Positions 1-8,800 of a DNA stretch of 37,500 nt are shown in pieces; the first letter of the stretch is position 1, and each line of letters begins with the position of its first letter. The stretch spans positions 17,099,709 through 17,137,208 of the forward strand of contig NC_135565.1 of the NCBI RefSeq assembly GCF_964340395.1, in the 5' to 3' direction. The notes beneath the pieces are model-generated. The model ran no database searches. It was not told the DNA's origin and saw only the letters and a program-made list of their open reading frames with translations. The stretch comes from Glandiceps talaboti. Taxonomy: Eukaryota > Hemichordata > Enteropneusta > Spengelidae. Position numbers and translations under genes: made by a program.

Positions 1-403
1 CTATTTTTTTACACTACTTTATCCGAAATTAAGACTTACTTTTCTTGTTGTATGAACTGAAGGAAAAAACCTACCACCATCCAACAAATTCAGAACTTGT
101 TGACAATCAAGCAAATGGGTCCGTACCGAGTTCACAACTGTTTACATACAGACATCAAACCAGTGTACACACACAATCAGAACATCAGTACCAGGAATGA
201 TTATCTAACCAGAACTGTTTCCCTTTAAAGTAGAATGTGCTGATGAATTTAATTGAAAATCAAATGTCTTTAAACTCCCCAACCTTTGCCGTATGGAAGC
301 TTGCTAATGATCCTTTTGAAATAATAAAAGAAATCTGGGGTTTACTGTCTCGTTTGTAAGGAAATCGACAATATCTATTTTCCCATAGAATTTACACAGT
401 ATT

Positions 404-439
404 CGGCGGCCATATTGGATCCGGCGGCCATATTGGATT
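404..439. promoter_or_regulatory. Tandem pair of YY1-like CCATATTGG boxes upstream of the acyl-CoA synthetase
   Basis: An 18-bp unit, CGGCGGCCATATTGGATC, is repeated immediately as CGGCGGCCATATTGGATT. The GCCAT core preceded by GGCGG resembles the YY1-type element found near transcription starts in many animals, and a further AAAATGGC follows at about 442-449. The 9-bp CCATATTGG core is one base short of a CArG box. The pair lies about 350 bp upstream of the coding exon. A promoter role is inference; the tandem repeat itself is directly visible. Confidence 0.35.
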
Positions 440-786
440 CTAAAATGGCTCAGTTTTGATTACATTTTGACTTGAACAAAGTAACAGCAAAGTTTTAACA
501 GTTTATTTAGAAGGTGCATTTCACATTATTTTGTAATTTTATTTTGCTATGGGCAAAAAATAACGACAAATAGCAAAAACGACATGACAGCTTGGCTTCA
601 AATCCCATCAAACCCCACACCAATTATACTACAATGGTTATTTCTATCCATCTCTACCTTTACCATGTACCATGCAAATAACATTATTTCAGTCATCATT
701 TCTCTATATACTAGTACATGCGTATGCGTCTATTTCACTCAACCATCTGTTTTATACACAATGCAGGTTGGGAACACATCAGGAAT

Positions 787-2484
787 ATGTCTGAGAAAAT
801 TCTTTCCGAGAGTTATATTCACCATGCCTCTAACAGACCATACCAAAACTATGCAGTTGGTAGATTACTTGATGACGTCACCAAACGATTTCCAAATAAA
901 GAAGCACTTGTGTTTATGAAAGACAACACAAGGAAAACATTTCAGGAACTGCATCGTGACGTCAATCAAATTGCAGCTGGGTTTTTACAGTTTGGGTTCA
1001 AACCAGGTGATCGCGTTGGCATCTGGGCAGAAGAAAACTATGACTGGGTTAAGACAGACTTTGCTATATCGACTGCTGGTATCGTATCTGTAAGATTACC
1101 ACTAGCATCGTCCCCACAACGATTACGTCATTTGTTAGATAAATTGGCATGCAAAGCCCTGATAACCAGTTTGGCTAGTGTCGACTCTTTGAAACGTCTA
1201 GAAGGCATTGCTTCCGACATAACCACGATGACCGACAGTAAACTCTCAGTAGAAGAGCTACCATGCTTACAAAACATTATATCGATATCACCCATTCAAC
1301 ATCCGGGTATCATCAATCTTGAAGCGATCATTGAACTTGGTGATGGAGTCGGAGCTAGAGAAGAACTGGAAAAGACAAAACGGCTCCCCTCTTTAGATGA
1401 TCTGTACACGATTATGTTTACATCAGGGAGTACAGGCCTGCCTAAAGCAGTAGCCATGCCAAATCGGCGTTTTGATGACACTCGAAACTCGATGGAGTAC
1501 CTTTATGATGTTACCATGGAGACTGTCAAAACCGAAGGATTAACCCATCCCCATGTGAACACCTGTACATCAGGAGCCTACACATTTGCTGAAGGTATCA
1601 TGTTGGTTTTGGGATGTACGATAGTCTTCCCCTACCCATCTCAAAACACAAATGCCCTGTTATCAGCTATCCAAAAGGAGAGGTGCAACACTGCCTTGCT
1701 CTTCCCCATGCACTTTATAGACATTACAAACCATACAGATATAGGAAGACTTGGTCTATGCAGTTTGAAGTATGTCCAAGCAGTTGGCAATGTCTTCTCA
1801 CCCAGTCTGTTAAAAACGGCGTCTTCCCTGCTGTCTACATACGTACAACAAATCTACAGTTCGATTGAGTGTGGCCTGGTAACAGGGCATAGCGTCGATG
1901 CAACTCTCGACGAGAAAGTATCGAATGTTGGGTTTCCTGCATTTCATGGAGAGGTGAAAATAATCGACCTCGACACTGGCCGAATTGTCCCAGTTGGTAC
2001 GACTGGGGAGGTGCTCTTCAGAGGGAGTGCAATATTCGCTCGCTATTGGGGTGATGATAGCAAGACAAGAGAAGTTAAAACTGAGGATGGATGGTTTCGT
2101 ACAGGAGATTTGGGCAAGATGAACGAACGTGGCATGCTGAGTATTATTGGTAGAAAAGATGACATGATCATCAAGGGAGCTCGTAATATCTATCCATCAG
2201 AAATAGAGCATGCTCTCACCGACCATCCGAAGATAAAGCTTCACAAAGTGGTTGCTGTACCCGATGAACGTTTTGTCAATGAGTTGTGTTTGTGTATAGT
2301 TCTCAAAGAGGGTGAAGCATCTACACAGGATGAAATAAAGCGTTATATAAAGAATAACATTGATGATTTCTGTATTCCAAGATACATTTTGTTTATGGAA
2401 ACCTTTCCCGTTACAGAAACATCGAAAGTACGAGGAAAAGAACTGGCCATTTTGGCTGCAAACATTCTACATCTAGCCACCTAG
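787..2484 (+). CDS. Acyl-CoA synthetase, ACSF2-like (adenylate-forming enzyme); single large coding exon
   Basis: This is a predicted adenylate-forming ligase that activates a carboxylic acid with ATP and joins it to CoA; the closest family I recognise is the medium-chain acyl-CoA synthetase ACSF2. From Met787 it gives 565 residues. The N-terminal block (SYIHHAS, then FPNKEALVF and GDRVGIW) matches ACSF2. The ATP-binding loop is TSGSTGLPKAV, the Glu motif is YSSIECG, and motifs WFRTGDLG and GRKDDMIIKGARNIYPSEIE are intact, with a C-terminal lysine in SKVRGKEL. The frame opens at 718, but TTTTATACACAATGCAG ending at 766 looks like a splice acceptor, so an upstream exon, perhaps with a mitochondrial targeting peptide, may exist and 767 may be the true exon edge. 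There are no internal introns, unlike vertebrate ACSF2. Oddities are RLPLASS where relatives have NPAY, and GAR instead of GGE before NIYP. Family assignment is confident; substrate and exact start are not. Confidence 0.85.
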   Translation: MSEKILSESYIHHASNRPYQNYAVGRLLDDVTKRFPNKEALVFMKDNTRKTFQELHRDVNQIAAGFLQFGFKPGDRVGIWAEENYDWVKTDFAISTAGIVSVRLPLASSPQRLRHLLDKLACKALITSLASVDSLKRLEGIASDITTMTDSKLSVEELPCLQNIISISPIQHPGIINLEAIIELGDGVGAREELEKTKRLPSLDDLYTIMFTSGSTGLPKAVAMPNRRFDDTRNSMEYLYDVTMETVKTEGLTHPHVNTCTSGAYTFAEGIMLVLGCTIVFPYPSQNTNALLSAIQKERCNTALLFPMHFIDITNHTDIGRLGLCSLKYVQAVGNVFSPSLLKTASSLLSTYVQQIYSSIECGLVTGHSVDATLDEKVSNVGFPAFHGEVKIIDLDTGRIVPVGTTGEVLFRGSAIFARYWGDDSKTREVKTEDGWFRTGDLGKMNERGMLSIIGRKDDMIIKGARNIYPSEIEHALTDHPKIKLHKVVAVPDERFVNELCLCIVLKEGEASTQDEIKRYIKNNIDDFCIPRYILFMETFPVTETSKVRGKELAILAANILHLAT

Positions 2485-3230
2485 AGAGTTTGTATTCGAC
2501 AGATAAACAAAGATACTGATCAGCTAGGTCTGGCAGCCTGACAAAGTAAAGTACAAGAGATACTTTAATAAGACATCCCTAAGTTGATGATGGAATGAAA
2601 CTGGTGGGTTATCTTACAATCCGAAAAGTAGTGAAAGTTGAACTTGGAGGACCGGAGAAAGAAAGCATTCACTATTATTTCGGCAACATCGCCGTTTGGG
2701 TTTCAGAAACAGTTGACAATGTGTCCCAGTATACTCACTCCAGCTTAATCATGCAACTGTGCATCATAATGTCCGCATGTTGACTGACTCGTAAGTTGTA
2801 AAGCTTTGATAAATATGTACTTTGGCGAACAGTCAATATCTAATTTTAGACCACAGTGGTTTTGAGAGTCTGAAAAACAAGCAAATGCTGCTAGGTCAAT
2901 TTTTTAGTAAACCCTGCACTAAAATAAATGTATCAGTTATTTCAAATCCTAGTGCTCTTTGGTAAAAGATAGTTGTATTCTCAACAGGTCAGTATAAGCT
3001 GCCAAATTTGTTTGAAATCACTTATAAAGTCTAGGAACTCATAGGCATGATTAATTATTTACTATAAGCAATTATTCCTGTAAATGTGTTATTAAGTTAA
3101 TGATGACGGACGGTTCCGTGGTAACAGATCCACATAATATATTGAATGAAGATATTAGAATTTTACAAAACTCTTTATTCGTTTGATGTAATACAATTAC
3201 TCCTCACTGAAGACCATTGTGGTGATTTTC
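2485..3230. other. 3' flank of the acyl-CoA synthetase; no gene seen
   Basis: This stretch follows the stop codon and contains only short open frames without recognisable domains (one at 2595-2783 is probably chance). A possible poly(A) signal AATAAA lies at 2923-2928, about 440 bp after the stop, and would give a moderately long 3' UTR. Nothing else is recognised before the LINE remnant begins. Confidence 0.4.
2923..2928 (+). terminator. Candidate poly(A) signal AATAAA
   Basis: AATAAA in the context CACTAAAATAAATGTATC lies 3' of the acyl-CoA synthetase exon. It is the best hexamer seen on the plus strand between the stop codon and the downstream LINE fossil. AATAAA is common by chance in AT-rich DNA, so this is only a candidate. 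Confidence 0.3.
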
Positions 3231-3269
3231 TTCCTGTGATCTTTGATGTAGTCGTTTCAGTGATGCCAA

Positions 3270-4060
3270 ATGTGACAGTTGCCAAGCCTTAATAACTGCT
3301 AATGAGCTTCTCAGTGCTAGCAATTCAATTCCATTTAGTAAATCTCCTGGTTTAGATGTGATTCCCATTGAAGTTTACAAGGCTCCCCCACAATAATGTA
3401 ACCATATGTTTCTTTTTTTTAATTATTCATCTGAATCTGAATATTTATCTTTATCCAAAAGAGAGGGTTTGTTATCTCTTCTTTTATAGCAGGATGCTCA
3501 AGGGAAAGTCAAAGATATCATTTTATGAAGGACTGGCGTCCTTTGACTCTTCTTTGTTGTGATACTTGTATTTTAACGAAATGTGTATCCCTTTGGATTA
3601 AACACGTCATCCCTGACATTATCAATGAGGACCAATCAGGCTTTATTCATGGTAGATTCATTGCTGACAATTTTCGTAGGCTTTTTAGAAATTATTGATT
3701 TATATGAGAGGGAGGAATTGCCAGGTCTTGTGTTGATTGCCTATTTTGAAAAAGTGTTTGATAAAGTTCGATGATTAAAAGTCTTTATTTAAAAAAAAAC
3801 CGTTTGTTCATTCGTTTATGTCATGGGTCCAAGTTATGTACATGTACAATAACATAGGCAGTAGAATTATTAACTTTAGCTACATTTCCGAACAGTTTAG
3901 CCTGCCTAGGGGTGTTAAGCAAGGTTGTCAATTGTGACCATATTTATTTGTAATTGCTGTAGAGCTAGCTATTAGAGTACGAAAGTGCAACATTATTAAA
4001 GGCTTGACAACAGGAACGATTGAAAACAACATTTCTCAAAATGCAGATGGCACTAAATTT
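3270..4060 (+). pseudogene. Dead L1/Tx1-type LINE reverse transcriptase
   Basis: Pieces of a non-LTR retrotransposon reverse transcriptase are spread over several plus-strand frames. About 3280-3392 encodes ITANELLSASNSIPFSKSPG followed by LDVIPIEVYK, the region before RT motif A. About 3601-3775 encodes INEDQSGFIHGRFIADNFR, then after a frameshift ELPGLVLIAYFEKVFDKVR, which is motif A with its Asp changed to Tyr. About 3835-4050 encodes SLPRGVKQGC and PYLFVIAVELA, then QNADGTKF in place of the catalytic YADDT. Stops, frameshifts and loss of the catalytic Asp residues show that it is inactive. Assignment to an L1-like clade rests on motif spacing and the INEDQSGFI signature. It precedes the first tandem unit; LINE fossils also lie between the later units. 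Confidence 0.8.
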
Positions 4061-4885
4061 ACTGCAAGGACTTGGTATATGTTATTTCACATTGTTTTTT
4101 CAAGTAGCAAAACAGAGTGTTGTTTTTATAAATTAAAAATCTACAATAAATACCCAATTCTCATCCATATGATCACTTTAAGTAATCAGAATTGAATATT
4201 GGATATGCACACACACATACACACACACACACGCTTCAGTCTTGGGTTTCTCAACTTGTGATCGACCGAATGATCAAATATTATAGTAAATTCGTCTAGA
4301 AAGACCAAAGGTATAAATCCAACAATTTTTGTTCGAACGCATTCAACTTGGTTTGCGCCTGGTGTAACTGCTTGTTTTATTAACGTATTACTGGATACGG
4401 AAATTGTATTGCATTCCTAAAATATAGCCTTATTACAGAAAATCATTAATTATGCAAATGAAACATTACAACTGAAAGTTATTACATAAAATAGCATTTT
4501 AGAACATATGTACATTGTTATGGTTGATGTATTTACAAAATTCCGATGAATTTGGAGATAGAGTGCATTCTTAAGATAAAGCCTAATTACTGAACATAAT
4601 TAATTACGCAAATGATTGTTTACTCGGCCGGATGTAGCGTTTAGTTTTAATGAGTCATTTACATAATTACTGATTTTCATTAAGTGGCCATGAAGTGGCT
4701 ATATTTAGTTTGCATTCTTGCAGTGTATTTTAGCTGAATACTCTAAAGCTTCATCGTTGTGCACTCTCCCGTGTTACAGCGCCAGCAACGATAAACCTTT
4801 AATGCAAGTGCCTTACTGAACTGTTGGGATTGTACACTATAATTAATCATATAATGTCAAGGGAGACCTCTAGTGTACAATTCTG
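4060..4885. other. Upstream region of unit 1: dispersed AT-rich repeat, no gene
   Basis: A short (CA)n tract lies near 4208-4233. From about 4260 the sequence matches the regions upstream of copy 2 (from about 15300) and, more weakly, copy 3 (from about 26400), so this is taken as the left edge of the tandem unit. It contains an AT-rich block with TAATTA and ATGCAAAT octamer-like words that is itself imperfectly duplicated (around 4410-4460 and 4565-4615), followed by a conserved GTGGCCATGAAGTGGC segment. The stretch at 4060-4190 resembles 15960-16060 and 26950-27040, but in a different relative position, which points to rearrangement. Confidence 0.5.
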
Positions 4886-4891
4886 AGCATA

Positions 4892-5555
4892 GTAGTAAGT
4901 AGTAAAGGCTGTTTATTATAGTGACATGTGATATACATTTTACAAATTGGCAATAACAATATCAGAAAGCAAACACATCACCCAGCCCACCGGGCTTATT
5001 AGTCACTACAAAACTGAATTGCTCGTATAAAGCACTTAAAAATAAGGGGTGCAAAGAGGACAGTCATAACAAGTAAAGAAAAGTAACATACTACATTGTT
5101 ATATAAAGATGATTACACCTTCTGGTGTAAGCTTTGTGAATAAATTTACAAGTTGCTCTACGCATATTGATCATTATAAAGTTCCATTTCTCAGTGTCAT
5201 TAAAGTTTACAAAATTTGGATTAGACTCAAGTATAATATTGTAAAAATGTGTTCTTAAATCCTGATAGAATGAACAGTGAAATAAAAAGTGAGATTCATC
5301 CTCAATTGAATCTGCATTACATAACACACAGAGGCGAGCATGTAACACCTCGCCCCTAAAACGACCTGTTTCAATCCTGAGTGGAAGTATTCCTATTCGT
5401 AACTGAACAAAAAGTGAACGTTCAGCTCTCGACAAATCTAAATCTAAATAATTTTCACGGCGATATGTTCTTTTAAAGATACTGTACGTGCGTAATTTCG
5501 GTTTGTTACGAACATGCATATACCAGTTTTCAGTACAATTCGACTGTTTACGTAA
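4892..5555 (-). mobile_element. 5'-truncated LINE insertion with 6-bp target duplication (unit 1 only)
   Basis: Units 2 and 3 run straight through this site, while unit 1 is interrupted. AGCATA occurs on both sides (4886-4891 and 5556-5561) as a probable target-site duplication. Read on the minus strand, the insert ends in a 3' UTR with AATAAA near 4910 and a short TACTACTTACTAC tail. It encodes the C-terminal zinc-binding-like domain of a LINE polymerase: LRTYSIFKRTYRRENYL, then ERSLFVQLRIGILPLRIETG, then a CVLC-x-HFLFHC cysteine/histidine motif, ending at 5091. The open frame extends right to 5666, but everything beyond about 5555 is host flank, so the first 30 or so residues of that frame are not element sequence. 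Clade not resolved. Confidence 0.8.
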
Positions 5556-5739
5556 AGCATATGTTACACACGCATCGGGGCTTACCATGAGGGTCTGATG
5601 GAAAAGGAAGGGATTTTCGAAAATGATAAAACTATATACTGCAGGTAGGCAGGGAATTTCAAACAATTTCTTCTATCATGTTTGTAATACTTGTACATAT
5701 CAATATGTGTCTTTCCCCGAGACGAAGTTATAATGAACA

Positions 5740-5767
5740 TTTACATGTTTGGCTGATCATGTGATCA
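5740..5767. promoter_or_regulatory. Conserved palindromic upstream motif, copy 1
   Basis: TTTACATGTTTGGC is followed by TGATCATGTGATCA, a 14-bp imperfect palindrome with an E-box-like CATGTG centre. The same block occurs 61-77 bp before the start codon in all three genes (16731-16758 and 27542-27569), although surrounding DNA differs more. A shared promoter element is plausible. The alternative is simple retention after duplication. Confidence 0.35.
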
Positions 5768-5840
5768 CGAGTATTGAATAACCAGATGTTACAGTCTGCA
5801 TGACATACAACGTATTACAATCTGAAAACATTGCTCCGAA

Positions 5841-8800
5841 ATGGCTTTCCCAAGTCGGTGTCATGGACTTACTCTCCTGGTATTGGCAGTACTTCTTTCA
5901 ATTGTGGTTTTAGAGTGGAAAATCAACATTAGCAATACAATTGGACAATTCTCCACACCGTCCTTCAAAAGAATAACGTCTATGGGTAAAATCAGTGACT
6001 ACAAAGAAGGAACAATAACGAGTCGTGACAAAATCGAGAATATTACAAAAGTGCAAGAAAATACCTTTCTACAAATTGTTGCAATGGACAAAGGAAAAAC
6101 GCCCACAATCAACGAAAACGTGAAGGAGACGGTATGTTAAATTTATGTTATGTGGTCCCGTTTCTTTGTCCGTGTGATAATCCTGGCAGCTGTGTTCTGT
6201 GCGTGTTGTAGTGGTTTGATATGATCATATGGCAGTCCGTACAAAAGAGCATTACCATAATCGAGTTTGGATGAGAGTATATATATATAATGCTCTACTT
6301 GGTGAAAGAGGAATGAAACTCTGTATTCATATTTATTATATATACAGAGTTTCATTCCTCTATCACCAAGGAGAGCGCTCAATCAGCTTGGAGAGCAATG
6401 CATCCATAAATATGACAGACTTAAAACTGTTCATCCAATCTGTAATGGCTGTCCATCTGAAAGGAAGAAATAAATAACACAGAGACCATTTGGAAAACAA
6501 TAGAAAACCTGAACTAGACACTCACACATGAAAAAAAATATACTAAAATAAAATTGAGCGTACCAGGAACCACACAATTTTTTAGGCCTTAAAATAGGGG
6601 TAGATATGACATTTACTGATCATATATTTTTTTTTTTTTATCATTCCCCCCCAGAACGTACGAACACTTGACAAGAAGATTGCAACAGTGTCTGGTCGTC
6701 GTTACCTCATACCATTACATGCACACTCGTTTTATCCCCATGGACCAAATGTACAGTTAAGGCATTTTGAGGAGGCAGCAGCTTGTGCAATCTGCTCGAA
6801 TCGCACCCTCGTTGTTTTGGATTTTGTCGCCAATAAAGTGTACCAGGAAAGTAAACTGTATGATCACATTCATTTCAATGAAACCTATGATGTCCAAAAA
6901 CTAAAGGAAATTATGGATGTCGCAACTATCGACGAATATAACCATGACTGTAAGCATAAAGTCGAAGCTGTTTTAGTAAATCGATCGAGGTCAAAAATAG
7001 GCAAAGGAATATTCTTTGACAACAAGGAGAAGAATTATCCATGGCTTGACCTTAATATTTCTAAGTTAAATGAATTTCAGACGTTGGACAATGTTACTTC
7101 TGAACGATGTGTTGGTCTTTATGCACCAATGTTTTTGAATGTTGGGGTAAATTCCAACAAGACGTGTTACTTGACAGCGAAAAAGGAATTCATACGACAT
7201 CTAGTTACGGTTCCTTGGATAAGGAATGTCGCTGATAAAATTGCGAAGAAAATCTGTGATGGCAAACCGTATATTGCAATGCATTGGAGGAATAGACTTA
7301 AGGAATTGTAGGTTTGAATGACTGTTTCTATGTGTTGAGAGTATACAAAGGCGTTTTTATTGAATTAAAAAATTGTTCTGACATATTTTAATCAGTAATT
7401 ACGAGGGGGTTGGGGGTTGGAGTAAGTCTGAGCTGTAAAATATAACCCTCTCCCAAATTGCCCAAATCCGAAGTTCTAAAGTCCGACCCTTCCGCCATCT
7501 CCAAATTCACTGATAGATGGGTGGGTGGGTGGAAATTATGGACATTATAGGGACAGTAGCTAACTTTTGATGATTTTTTCAGTATGTTTTGTTCTGTGTA
7601 TCAACTACAGTTTTTAGTTTCTTGTCCTACTCCATAACACACTTTGAAACACTCCTGTGTTTGGCAAACGCTTGTAAACACAGCCTGGATATATACAAAT
7701 TGCATTGTTATTTTTGAGAAGTTAAGTTTAGACTAAAATTATCAACAATAACAATGCACTTTACACATATACAGGCTGTGTTGACAAGCCAAATACAGGG
7801 TACTTCAATATTCCCAAACAGCCAAGCTACACAAGATGTCATTAGGACTTGTGTGGCATATGTTGTTTATCTCAGAATTGTCGACTTTGTTTGAAATAGT
7901 GCAGAGTGCATTTTACAAGAATTTTATCTTCTAACTATATGGGTAACAAGTACAATCATGGTAGGTCATAAAATGAGTCAACGACCCCCTGGACGGGTAT
8001 CTAGAATATGACCCCCTTGGACAGATTTCTAAAACGTGACCGCCATCCCCCTCCCTCCTAATTACTGAAGGCTCCAACAGAGAAAACATCAGTTTAGGAA
8101 ATAAGACAATTTTCACCATTCGTATCCACCAAGGTTTACAAAGTCGGTTCTCTTTATCCTTTTATGTCTTTTACATGGGATGAAAAAGAAATTGGAACCC
8201 GACGGTTGCTGGCACTATTTGCTTTGTTACATTGGTGTGCGTGCTGTTGGTTTACACCAATATCATGAACAATGGCGACGAACGTCAGATAAAATGTTGT
8301 ATGACAGTGCGGTTTTATCACTGAACCGCAATTTGGGAATGTTTTATTACTGCATTTCATTTTTCCTACTCATAGTCTATATGAAATATTACCCTGGTAG
8401 TTGAGCCTTTGGTTATCTAAGATAGCCACAAAATAAAATGTTGATACATTAATAATAAGCTATTGAATGCAATGGACGTTGAGTTAATTATAGTCTAAGT
8501 AGGGAGGCGTCTCTTAAAACTAGTTTATTTAGTTCCCTGAACTTGCAGTGTTGTTTTGGGACTTCCAATGTTTACACTATGTTGGTCACATGGTGATTAG
8601 AATCGCACAAAAGAGGAACCACTATCAATCTACCACATTGTAGAACAATACGTTTAGTTTGTTCCTATCTTAGTAAACGGAATACTAGAGTCGTAAATGG
8701 ATACATCACCATTAAGACCCATTGCTACAAATATTAATAAAATGACCATAATTTGGAAAATATGATTTGATGTTTGGCCGTTAACCAACTTCAACCGAAC

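Noticed and set aside
718-786. Upstream ATG at 718 as start of the acyl-CoA synthetase
   Set aside because: The extra 23 residues have no family match, and a splice-acceptor-like TTTTATACACAATGCAG lies inside them; Met787 or an upstream exon is more likely.
584-919. 111-residue open frame overlapping the acyl-CoA synthetase start
   Set aside because: Out-of-frame shadow of the real coding exon with no domain.
8154-8404. Overlapping open frames on both strands in intron 2 of copy 1
   Set aside because: Homologous intron sequence in copies 2 and 3 carries stops and indels in these frames, so there is no coding constraint.
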